Shown here: one piece after another, positions 1 through 5,039 of the stretch
Layout: each line of letters begins with the position of its first letter
Position numbering within the stretch: position 1 is the stretch's first letter
Assembly (NCBI GenBank): GCA_003518245.1
Contig: DOZA01000024.1
Location: 1-7,044 of the forward strand
DNA from: Bacteroidales bacterium
GTDB taxonomy: Bacteria; Bacteroidota; Bacteroidia; Bacteroidales; VadinHA17
DNA length: 7,044 nucleotides
Reading direction: 5' to 3'
Translations under genes and position numbers: made by a program
Notes under the pieces: generated by a model
The model's database searches: none
What the model saw: only the letters and a program-made list of their open reading frames with translations
What the model was told of the DNA's origin: nothing

Positions 1-188
1 CTGATTGATGTCCAGACATTGCTGCCCTTGATAGCCAGCCCAGGACACTGGCAGCTAAAGAACACAGGCAGGCATACTCAACAGATGGTGATTACCTGTC
101 GAAACCATTAGCTGAAGATATCTTTGATGAGGTGTACAGTATAATGAGAGAGGTAAAGCCAGAGGAATATGTTGACTTCCTTGCCTGA
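1..188 (+). CDS. 3' end of an unidentified CDS, probably frameshifted at the window edge
   Basis: The frame ending at the TGA at 186-188 is open from position 9 and reads like a real protein C-terminus: charged and helical, with segments such as RTLAAKEHRQAYSTDGDYL and KPLAEDIFDEVYSIMREV, closing in EEYVDFLA. The competing frames over the same bases are rich in Cys, His, Trp and Arg and look non-coding. The frame meets a TGA at 6-8 with no good start codon after it, yet frame 1 reads LIDVQ from base 1. A single missing base near 14-17 would join the two as LIDVQ-DIAALDSQPR, so a sequencing or assembly error or a true frameshift at the edge is likely. I do not recognise the family and assign no function. 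It converges on nhaC, with 8 nt between the two stop codons. Confidence 0.55.
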
Positions 189-199
189 CAGGCTTGTCA
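186..199. terminator. Small stem-loop spanning two convergent stop codons
   Basis: TGACA (186-190) and TGTCA (195-199) form a perfect 5-bp inverted repeat around a GGCT loop. The left arm begins with the TGA stop of the upstream + strand fragment, and the right arm contains the reverse complement of the nhaC TGA stop. There is no adjacent T-run on either strand, so termination activity is uncertain; it may be only a by-product of tightly packed convergent genes. Confidence 0.25.
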
Positions 200-1687
200 T
201 ATATCGCGCCTCTCCTCTTTGGTATTAGTCCTGCCAACAGCTTCCTTATCATCGCTTATCCTTCGAATCTTGATATTGAAGGCCGCCATGAAGATGCTCA
301 TGAAAGGGCTTATTAAGTTAAAAAAACAATAAGGGAAATATGTAAATGTGGATACTCCCAGCACCCCTGATTGAGTTGCACCACATGTGTTCCATGGTAT
401 AAGTACCGATGTTACAGTTCCGGAATCCTCGAGTGTGCGACTTAATAATTCTGGCTTGAAATCCATATCCTTATAAATCTTGGCGAACATACGCCCTGGA
501 ACAACAATAGCCAGGTACTGGTCAGAAGCTGTGGTGTTAAAGAACAGGCAGGTACCTACGGTGGCTCCTACCAGACTGCCTGCATTATGAACAAACTTCA
601 TGATGTACTTTGTTATTTTTACCAGCATACCTGCAGATTCCATAACACCCCCAAATACCATTGCTGTGATAATCAACCATATAGTATTGAGCATGCCAGC
701 CATACCACGGGTCGATAGTAACTCGTTTACCGCAATGTTCTCAGTACTTACCGATACACTGCCAAACATGGTGCGCATGACACTTATATACGATTGCTTG
801 GCATAATTGCCATCAGTATTGGCTACTTCACGAATAACATCGGGCTGGAGGATAATAGCGAAAACAGCTCCTGCAAGGGTGCCGGCAATGAGGGCGGGCA
901 GGGGAGCCACTTTCTTTACTATAATGAAAATAAGAAATGCAGGAACAACCAGAAGGATAGGACTTACATTGAACTTATTATCTATAGCTGTCAGTACTGC
1001 ATTTACATCAGTACCGTCAGTGTCAAGCTTGTTGGTAAAACCGATAATCAGAAAAATGATAAGTGTAATAAGTATACTGGGTCCTGTCGTGAGTATCATA
1101 TACCTTATATGTGTGAACAGGTCGGTCCCGGCCATGGCTGGAGCCAGGTTAGTTGTATCTGACAGTGGTGACATCTTATCTCCAAAATAGGCACCTGAAA
1201 TTATTGCTCCGGCAATCAGCCCCTTGCTAAAACCCAGTGTGGTGCCTATACCGAGCAATGCTATTCCTATAGTGGCTACGGTTGACCATGAACTGCCTGT
1301 GGCAAGCGATACTATAGAACAAATAATTACACTGGCGAAAAGAAAAATTGTAGGATTCAAAATCTTAAGACCATAATATATCAGCATTGGTACAACTCCG
1401 CTAATCATCCATGTACCTGCAAGCGAACCTATAAGGAACAAGATCAGTATTGATGGCATGGCCGAACCTATGCTTTTAACAATTGTTGCTCTTATTGATT
1501 TCCAGTTATGCCCAAGCCTGATGGCAATAATACCAGCTACAGTGGCTGATAAAACAAGAGCAATCTGGTTGGCCCCCGACAGGGTCTCATCCCCAAAATA
1601 CCTGACATTGAAAGTAAGAAGAATAATTAGTAGTACTATCGGTATTAATGCCTCAAACAGATTCGGTTCCCTGATATCTTTTGTCAT
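197..1687 (-). CDS. nhaC: NhaC-family Na+/H+ antiporter
   Basis: A 496-residue inner-membrane secondary transporter of the NhaC type, which exchanges Na+ for H+; some relatives in the family are malate-Na+/lactate-H+ exchangers. The signature is clear: ATGSSWSTVATIG at about 129-141, GDKMSPLSDTTNLAPAMAG at 169-187, and the re-entrant-like EDSGTVTSVLIPWNTCGA at about 420-437, with conserved Asp169, Asp177 and Thr178-179. About 11-12 hydrophobic segments can be read, near 12-28, 40-57, 76-99, 112-129, 137-150, 155-168, 196-217, 242-281 (two), 332-350, 369-386 and 447-472. A hydrophilic loop at about 283-325 separates the halves, and the C-terminal tail (473-496) is charged and cytosolic-looking. 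Length is normal for the family and no defect is visible. The ATG at 1685-1687 places the first membrane helix correctly; there is no Shine-Dalgarno sequence, as is usual in Bacteroidota. The gene is divergent from yqgE and apparently monocistronic here. The exact substrate cannot be told from sequence. Confidence 0.93.
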   Translation of the reverse strand: MTKDIREPNLFEALIPIVLLIILLTFNVRYFGDETLSGANQIALVLSATVAGIIAIRLGHNWKSIRATIVKSIGSAMPSILILFLIGSLAGTWMISGVVPMLIYYGLKILNPTIFLFASVIICSIVSLATGSSWSTVATIGIALLGIGTTLGFSKGLIAGAIISGAYFGDKMSPLSDTTNLAPAMAGTDLFTHIRYMILTTGPSILITLIIFLIIGFTNKLDTDGTDVNAVLTAIDNKFNVSPILLVVPAFLIFIIVKKVAPLPALIAGTLAGAVFAIILQPDVIREVANTDGNYAKQSYISVMRTMFGSVSVSTENIAVNELLSTRGMAGMLNTIWLIITAMVFGGVMESAGMLVKITKYIMKFVHNAGSLVGATVGTCLFFNTTASDQYLAIVVPGRMFAKIYKDMDFKPELLSRTLEDSGTVTSVLIPWNTCGATQSGVLGVSTFTYFPYCFFNLISPFMSIFMAAFNIKIRRISDDKEAVGRTNTKEERRDI

Positions 1688-1770
1688 AAACGATCTAAAT
1701 TTCTAAAGAAGCCACAAGATAAAATTTTTTCCTTATAATCCATTATTCCAATAATGCATTATTGACTCAC

Positions 1771-1805
1771 CCCGCTGGCGCGGTTCTCCAGAACCGTGCC
1801 GCGGG
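1771..1805. other. Strong GC-rich hairpin, 15-bp stem with TCCA loop
   Basis: The 5' arm CCCGC-(bulged T1776)-GGCGCGGTTC pairs with the 3' arm GAACCGTGCC-GCGGG (1791-1805) around the loop TCCA (1787-1790). That gives 15 pairs, one of them G-T (1780 with 1797), and a single bulged T. It should be very stable as RNA or as extruded single-stranded DNA. It lies upstream of both flanking genes and lacks a following T-run, so it is not a normal intrinsic terminator for either of them. If the nhaC promoter lies upstream of it (at higher coordinates), it would fold in the nhaC 5' leader. Confidence 0.7.
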
Positions 1806-1841
1806 TTTCCTTGAGCTCGCCCTGCCCGGTTCCAATAATCC

Positions 1842-1875
1842 AATAATCCCTGCCTTCCGGCAGGCAGGCATTATT
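1842..1875. other. Second hairpin: AATAAT/ATTATT outside, CCTGCC/GGCAGG inside
   Basis: CCTGCC (1849-1854) and GGCAGG (1859-1864) pair around the loop TTCC. Outside this, AATAAT (1842-1847) can pair with ATTATT (1870-1875), with an unpaired C on the left and CAGGC on the right. The right side repeats CAGG in tandem (1861-1868). It is the right end of the composite palindromic element and sits just before the yqgE promoter-like sequence. Confidence 0.5.
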
Positions 1876-1890
1876 CTATAAAAAATATTC

Positions 1891-1922
1891 TTTGCCTTTA
1901 CTTTTATTTTTAATTATCTTGT
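1891..1922 (+). promoter_or_regulatory. Possible Bacteroidota-type promoter for yqgE
   Basis: TTTG at 1891-1894 is followed after exactly 20 nt by TATCTTGT at 1915-1922. This resembles the Bacteroidota sigma-ABfr promoter, whose -33 element is TTTG/TTG and whose -7 element is TAnnTTTG at 19-21 nt spacing. The -7 match is partial. A start site a few bases downstream would leave a very short leader before the ATG at 1939. Weak AT-rich matches arise by chance, so this is tentative. Confidence 0.35.
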
Positions 1923-1938
1923 TGTATAATTGGAACGC

Positions 1939-2529
1939 ATGAAAAGTGATATTGACTTTTTTACAATCAGGCCGGAAGATAAGATACCGGAAAAAGGCAG
2001 GCTGTTGATATCAGAGCCCTTCCTGCCTGATACTTTCTTTAATCGTACCCTGGTATACCTTACCGAACATAATGAGAAAGGATCTGTTGGTTTTATTATT
2101 AATAAGTCAATAAATATTAAAGTAAATGATGCCCTGGAAGGATTTGCGGGCTGGGATGAAAGATTAACAATGGGAGGCCCGGTGGCCCCTGATACCCTGC
2201 ATTACCTGCATACTATTGGAAATATTATCCCGGACAGTGTCTGGGTGTCCGATAATATATACTGGGGAGGAAGTATAGATGTTATTAAAGAACTAATTTC
2301 TACAGGCAAAGTGGGTAGTGGGGATATACGTTTTTTCCTTGGTTATTCTGGCTGGGGTGAAGGACAACTGGAAAAAGAACTAAAGGAAAACTCTTGGATT
2401 ATTGCCGATGCTGACCCTGGAGTAATTATGAAATACAGAAAAGAAGATAGCTGGAAAAAAGTACTCAGATCACTTAATAAAAGATACAGGTTCTGGGCTG
2501 AATTCCCGGAAAGCCCGGAAATGAATTAA
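1939..2529 (+). CDS. yqgE: YqgE/AlgH family protein (UPF0301)
   Basis: A 196-residue soluble protein of the YqgE/AlgH family (UPF0301), whose biochemical role is unsettled; AlgH was first linked to alginate regulation in Pseudomonas. Family landmarks are present in order: GRLLISEPFL near 20-29, FNRTLVYLTEHN at about 34-45, GSVGFIINK at 48-56, GGPV at 79-82, and FFLGYSGWGEGQLEKEL at 132-148, followed by the WIIADADP strand. The family's usual length is a little under 190. The frame is also open to a TTG at 1930, but the ATG at 1939 is preferred because it starts just ahead of the conserved region and TTG starts are uncommon. It is convergent with holA, the two stop codons overlapping in TTAA (2526-2529). 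No signal peptide or membrane segment is seen. Confidence 0.9.
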   Translation: MKSDIDFFTIRPEDKIPEKGRLLISEPFLPDTFFNRTLVYLTEHNEKGSVGFIINKSINIKVNDALEGFAGWDERLTMGGPVAPDTLHYLHTIGNIIPDSVWVSDNIYWGGSIDVIKELISTGKVGSGDIRFFLGYSGWGEGQLEKELKENSWIIADADPGVIMKYRKEDSWKKVLRSLNKRYRFWAEFPESPEMN

Positions 2530-3539
2530 TGTAATATCTTGAATATTAATTCCTTAAGCAGGTCTCCCTCTGAGCTTGATAAATTGCCAACCCCCTTTGA
2601 TTTCATATCAAATTCCCGGAGCATACTGATAACCTGCATGGTCTTTCCAGGACTGTAATTGCGCGATGCCATTTCATAATCGCTCACAAAAAAAGGATTT
2701 ATCCTCAGTATTGAAGCTACATTATTTCTTGATTTGTCCTCGAGAAAATGATATATAAGCAACTTCCTGAAAAAAGAAAAAATAGCAGCCATAGTAATCT
2801 GAATGGGATTGTCTTTTGGATTATGCCCGAAATGATTGATTATGAGATTGGCCTTTGAGAGATCTTTGCGACCAAGAGCATTCTGCAGTTCAAAATTATT
2901 AAAATCTTTACTTATACCTATTCTCTTTTCAATATCTGCAGCGGTAATTTTTTGCTCGCCACCGGGAAGAGATATCAGTAACTTATCCAGTTCGTTAACT
3001 ATCCGCGAAAGATCAGATCCCAGGTATTCGGTAAGTATATGACTTACATTCCTTTCAGCTTTTATATTGTGCTCGTGCAGGTAGGTATCTATCCAGTCAG
3101 GTATCTGGTAGTCCCTCAGGCGCTCTGACAGGAATAATTCAACATTCTTGTTTTTGTTAAGAGCTTTATATAACAAAGTACGTTTATCCAGCTTGCGATA
3201 TTTATAACTTATAACCAGCACAGTACTATTGAGGGGACTTTTCAGGTATTTTGTAAGCAGATCGAGGTCTTTGAGATAATGCGCCTCTTTTATTATTACT
3301 ACCTGCTGGTTAGACATCATCGGGAAACGACGGGCAGTATTAATAATGGTTGGCATATCAGTTTCTTCACCATAGAGAACAACCTGGTTAAATGATTTTT
3401 CTTCTTCGGTAAGTACATAATCCTTAATGAAGTCAATAATAAGGTCAATGTAATAGGGTTCATCGCCGTGGAGGAAATATACATTCTTGTATATTTTTTT
3501 CTTAAGATCTGAGATTATCCTTTCATAATTATCCTTCAT
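2526..3539 (-). CDS. holA: DNA polymerase III delta subunit (clamp loader)
   Basis: At 337 residues this is close to the usual size of HolA, the delta subunit that opens the beta sliding clamp within the DnaX clamp-loader complex. The N-terminal AAA+-like domain begins at about residue 18 with VYFLHGDEPYYIDLI, a degenerate and probably non-ATP-binding Walker A region as expected for delta. RRFPMMSNQQVVII at about 70-83 corresponds to the clamp-contacting helix and strand seen in other delta subunits. The lid-like domain II follows (about 141-210, containing GSDLSRIVNELDKL), then the helical collar domain III (about 211-337). It is the second gene of an amn-holA operon: its ATG lies 2 nt after the amn TAG, which implies translational coupling. 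Its TAA shares the sequence TTAA with the yqgE stop on the other strand. Linking replication and nucleotide salvage genes probably reflects lineage-conserved order rather than a shared complex. Confidence 0.93.
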   Translation of the reverse strand: MKDNYERIISDLKKKIYKNVYFLHGDEPYYIDLIIDFIKDYVLTEEEKSFNQVVLYGEETDMPTIINTARRFPMMSNQQVVIIKEAHYLKDLDLLTKYLKSPLNSTVLVISYKYRKLDKRTLLYKALNKNKNVELFLSERLRDYQIPDWIDTYLHEHNIKAERNVSHILTEYLGSDLSRIVNELDKLLISLPGGEQKITAADIEKRIGISKDFNNFELQNALGRKDLSKANLIINHFGHNPKDNPIQITMAAIFSFFRKLLIYHFLEDKSRNNVASILRINPFFVSDYEMASRNYSPGKTMQVISMLREFDMKSKGVGNLSSSEGDLLKELIFKILH

Positions 3540-3541
3540 AT

Positions 3542-4312
3542 CTATACTCTCAGATGTTTGACTGATATAGCATTTTCCTTTATCTCCCTGAGTGTTTCAA
3601 TACCTATATTCAGATGAGTTTCAGTGAAGTGATCCGTAACCACCTTATCACTCTTTTCAACTTTTATGCCTGCCGATATCATTGGTTGGTCTGATACAAG
3701 AAGAAGCGCCCCTGTTGGTATCTCATTGGTAAAACCAACAGTGAAGATTGTTGCTGATTCCATGTCAATGGCCATAGCCCTGGTTTTTTGAAGATACTTC
3801 TTAAACCTGTCGTCATATTCCCATACACGCCGGTTTGTTGTGTAAACCGTTCCCGTCCAGTAATCCAGTGAGTGTCTGTTAATTACTGATGCAAGTGCTA
3901 TCTGCAGCATGAAAGAAGGCAGAGCCGGGACTTCCATCGGCAGGTAATCACTCGATGTCCCTTCACTGCGAATAGCAGCTATCGGGATTATAAGATCACC
4001 CAGATTATTCTTTTTCTTGAGCCCGCCACATTTGCCAAGAAACAGAATAGCCCTGGGTTTGGCAGCCGATAGAAGATCAGTGATGGTAGCTGCATTGGGG
4101 CTTCCCGTGCCAAAGTTTATTATGGTGATATCTTCTGCCGTGGCATTGGGCATATTCCTTTCTGTTCCCAGAATTTCAACGTTATACATGTCGGCAAATA
4201 AATTTACATAGTTCTGAAAATTGGTAAGCAGTATATATTTACCAAAATCATCTATACTCCTTCCGGTATATCTCGGTAACCAGTTGTCTACTATTTCGGC
4301 TTTTGTTTTCAT
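3542..4312 (-). CDS. amn: AMP nucleosidase, short Bacteroidota form
   Basis: A cytosolic 256-residue member of the nucleoside phosphorylase (PNP/UDP phosphorylase, MTAN) superfamily. By family it should hydrolyse AMP to adenine and ribose 5-phosphate. Visible motifs are the phosphate/ribose-binding loop FGTGSPNAA (67-75), the core strand ILFLGKCGG (89-97), the ribose-contacting DMESAT (183-188, Met184/Glu185) and the base-binding catalytic VSDQP (206-210, Asp208). The E. coli enzyme is nearly twice as long because of an additional N-terminal domain; that domain is absent here, as in the short annotated forms from Bacteroidota. Allosteric control of the E. coli kind may therefore differ. The assignment within the superfamily (AMP nucleosidase rather than another nucleoside hydrolase or phosphorylase) rests on overall resemblance. 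It is the first gene of amn-holA and is divergent from the HsdR_N gene across 83 bp. Confidence 0.85.
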   Translation of the reverse strand: MKTKAEIVDNWLPRYTGRSIDDFGKYILLTNFQNYVNLFADMYNVEILGTERNMPNATAEDITIINFGTGSPNAATITDLLSAAKPRAILFLGKCGGLKKKNNLGDLIIPIAAIRSEGTSSDYLPMEVPALPSFMLQIALASVINRHSLDYWTGTVYTTNRRVWEYDDRFKKYLQKTRAMAIDMESATIFTVGFTNEIPTGALLLVSDQPMISAGIKVEKSDKVVTDHFTETHLNIGIETLREIKENAISVKHLRV

Positions 4313-4395
4313 TGCTTATCAGGAATTGTATTTATCTGAATATATTTGTTCCTTGAACATACGAATTAAGGATTCAAAAATACAAAAAAAGTAAT
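4313..4395. promoter_or_regulatory. Divergent promoter region between amn and the HsdR_N gene
   Basis: This AT-rich 83-bp gap must hold the promoters of both divergent units. On the + strand TATATTTG (4341-4348) is a perfect match to the Bacteroidota -7 consensus TAnnTTTG. I find no TTTG at the expected 19-21 nt upstream, so the -33 element is weak or absent. Overlapping its end is an inverted repeat, TGTTC (4347-4351), CTT, GAACA (4355-4359), which could be a small operator or a leader hairpin. The minus-strand promoter for amn-holA is not clear. Confidence 0.4.
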
Positions 4396-4860
4396 GTGAA
4401 AAAACTTAACCTGCCAGCATATTCATTCAGGTTTAAATCGGGAGAAGATGGTAAAGCACTGATTTTTGATGAAATACGAAAAAAATATGTAGTGCTTACT
4501 CCCGAAGAGTGGGTAAGACAGCATTTCGTTAATTATCTGGTCAGAGAAAAATCATATCCTATAGCATTACTGGCAGTAGAGGTAATGTTTAAAATGAATA
4601 AACTTGTCAGGAGAGCTGATATACTGGTTTATAATAAAAAAGGAGAACCGGTACTAATAGTTGAATGTAAGGCACCTGAAGTGAATATCAACGCTGCGGT
4701 ATTTGACCAGATAATGTCTTATAATCTAAAATTCAGGCTTAAATATATAGTTGTAACGAATGGATTGAAGCATTATGCCTGCTTAATAAACATTGAAAAT
4801 GGAGAATGGTCATTTCTTGACAGCATACCTGAATATGACACATTAATCATTGATAAATAA
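4396..4860 (+). CDS. Stand-alone HsdR N-terminal (type I restriction R-subunit) nuclease-fold protein
   Basis: A 154-residue protein matching the N-terminal domain of type I restriction R subunits (HSDR_N) without any helicase part. The PD-(D/E)XK nuclease core is visible: Asp75 in RRADILVYN, Glu90-Cys-Lys92 in VLIVECKAPEV, and a QxxxY motif (Gln105, Tyr109, QIMSY) of the RecB/HsdR type. Glu38 in TPEEWVRQHF is a plausible upstream acidic residue. All catalytic positions appear intact, so it may be an active nuclease or a DNA-end-binding protein; the substrate is unknown. No hsdM or hsdS lies nearby, so this is not a restriction system. The start is GTG (4396): the conserved N-terminus LNLPAYSFRF lies just after it, and the overlapping ATG at 4394 is out of frame. 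No Shine-Dalgarno sequence is seen, only an A-rich leader. In Bacteroidota this family is often found next to holA, as here. Confidence 0.88.
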   Translation: MKKLNLPAYSFRFKSGEDGKALIFDEIRKKYVVLTPEEWVRQHFVNYLVREKSYPIALLAVEVMFKMNKLVRRADILVYNKKGEPVLIVECKAPEVNINAAVFDQIMSYNLKFRLKYIVVTNGLKHYACLINIENGEWSFLDSIPEYDTLIIDK

Positions 4861-4861
4861 T

Positions 4862-4996
4862 ATGTTAGATGTTTGTTGTGCCATAATAAGAAATGACGAT
4901 TCAGAGATTCTGGTTGTGCAGAGGGGAGAGAATACAGGCCACCCTCTACATTTTTTCCCCCCGGCTCTCATTCCATTCGGCCGGTGTCAACTTTGA
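4862..4996 (+). pseudogene. Truncated Nudix (MutT-like) hydrolase remnant
   Basis: The ATG at 4862 lies one base after the HsdR_N stop codon and opens a 44-codon frame. Its start, MLDVCCAIIRNDDSEILVVQRGEN followed (after one residue) by GHPL when read without breaks, is split here as MLDVCCAIIRNDDSEI and LVVQRGEN. It strongly resembles the N-terminus of MutT/8-oxo-dGTP diphosphatase-type Nudix proteins, including the strand pattern and the QR that precedes the W-E-F-P-G-G segment. The continuation HFFPPALIPFG looks like a corrupted WEFPGGKxxPG, and the frame stops at a TGA (4994-4996). The catalytic Nudix box (GX5EX7REUXEEXGU) is absent in all frames before the next gene, so the product cannot be an active Nudix hydrolase. 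The 1-nt spacing suggests it was once translationally coupled to the HsdR_N gene. Alternatively it is a short neofunctional peptide, which I consider unlikely. Confidence 0.65.
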
Positions 4997-5039
4997 GACG
5001 CAGCACTGCTGCGTCTCTACTTTTTCCTTTTATCTTTTT
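4995..5039 (+). terminator. Palindromic repeat acting as intrinsic terminator (GAGACGCAGCA type)
   Basis: GAGACGCAGCA (4995-5005) and TGCTGCGTCTC (5007-5017) are perfect 11-nt inverted arms around a single C, forming a stable hairpin with a small loop. A T-rich run (TTTTT at 5021-5025, then more T tracts to 5039) follows on the + strand, fitting an intrinsic terminator for the HsdR_N-Nudix transcript. On the minus strand it lies just after the stop of the Asp-box gene but lacks a T-run. The right arm continues as GCGTCTCTAC, the outer sequence of GTAGAGACGC-type palindromic repeats that recur in intergenic DNA of various bacteria (recalled, not searched); the left outer part is altered. It overlaps the stop codon of the Nudix remnant. 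Confidence 0.7.

Larger units (their letters stand above)
1746..1875. repeat. Composite palindromic repeat element between nhaC and yqgE
   Basis: This occupies most of the 251-nt gap between two divergently transcribed genes. From left to right: a direct-repeat copy TTCCAATAAT (1746-1755); a 16-bp perfect palindrome CAATAATGCATTATTG (1749-1764); a GC-rich hairpin (1771-1805); a less structured GC-rich stretch (1806-1829); a second TTCCAATAAT (1830-1839) followed at once by another CCAATAAT; and a second hairpin (1842-1875). The core is far more GC-rich than the AT-rich flanks. The AATAAT/ATTATT units around a GC core resemble an interspersed palindromic (REP- or MITE-like) element rather than ordinary promoter DNA. 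No ORF is present. Whether it recurs in the genome cannot be seen here. Confidence 0.6.

Noticed and set aside
55..252. Minus-strand 65-codon frame overlapping the start of the window
   Set aside because: It overlaps the better-supported + strand CDS end and the nhaC 3' end, and its product has no recognisable features.
600..1190. Overlapping + strand open frames of 68, 122 and 127 codons inside the nhaC region
   Set aside because: They are antisense to a full-length, well-conserved antiporter gene, show no recognisable family features, and have a composition expected of a reverse-strand shadow of membrane-helix codons.
1771..1875. Intrinsic terminators
   Set aside because: The hairpins lie upstream of both divergent genes and lack adjoining T-runs, so they cannot end either transcript.
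1741..1880. CRISPR array
   Set aside because: The repeated units are only about 8-10 nt, irregularly spaced and nested in palindromes, without uniform spacers.
4396..4860. A type I restriction-modification system
   Set aside because: Only the R-subunit N-terminal domain is present; no helicase motifs, hsdM or hsdS are found in the window, so it is a stand-alone protein.
3542..4860. A nucleotide-depleting anti-phage defence cassette (AMP nucleosidase plus nuclease plus Nudix)
   Set aside because: The enzymes could suggest this, but amn and holA form a tight operon with a housekeeping clamp-loader gene, no sensor or toxin module is present, and the Nudix gene is truncated. Conserved gene order explains the cluster better.
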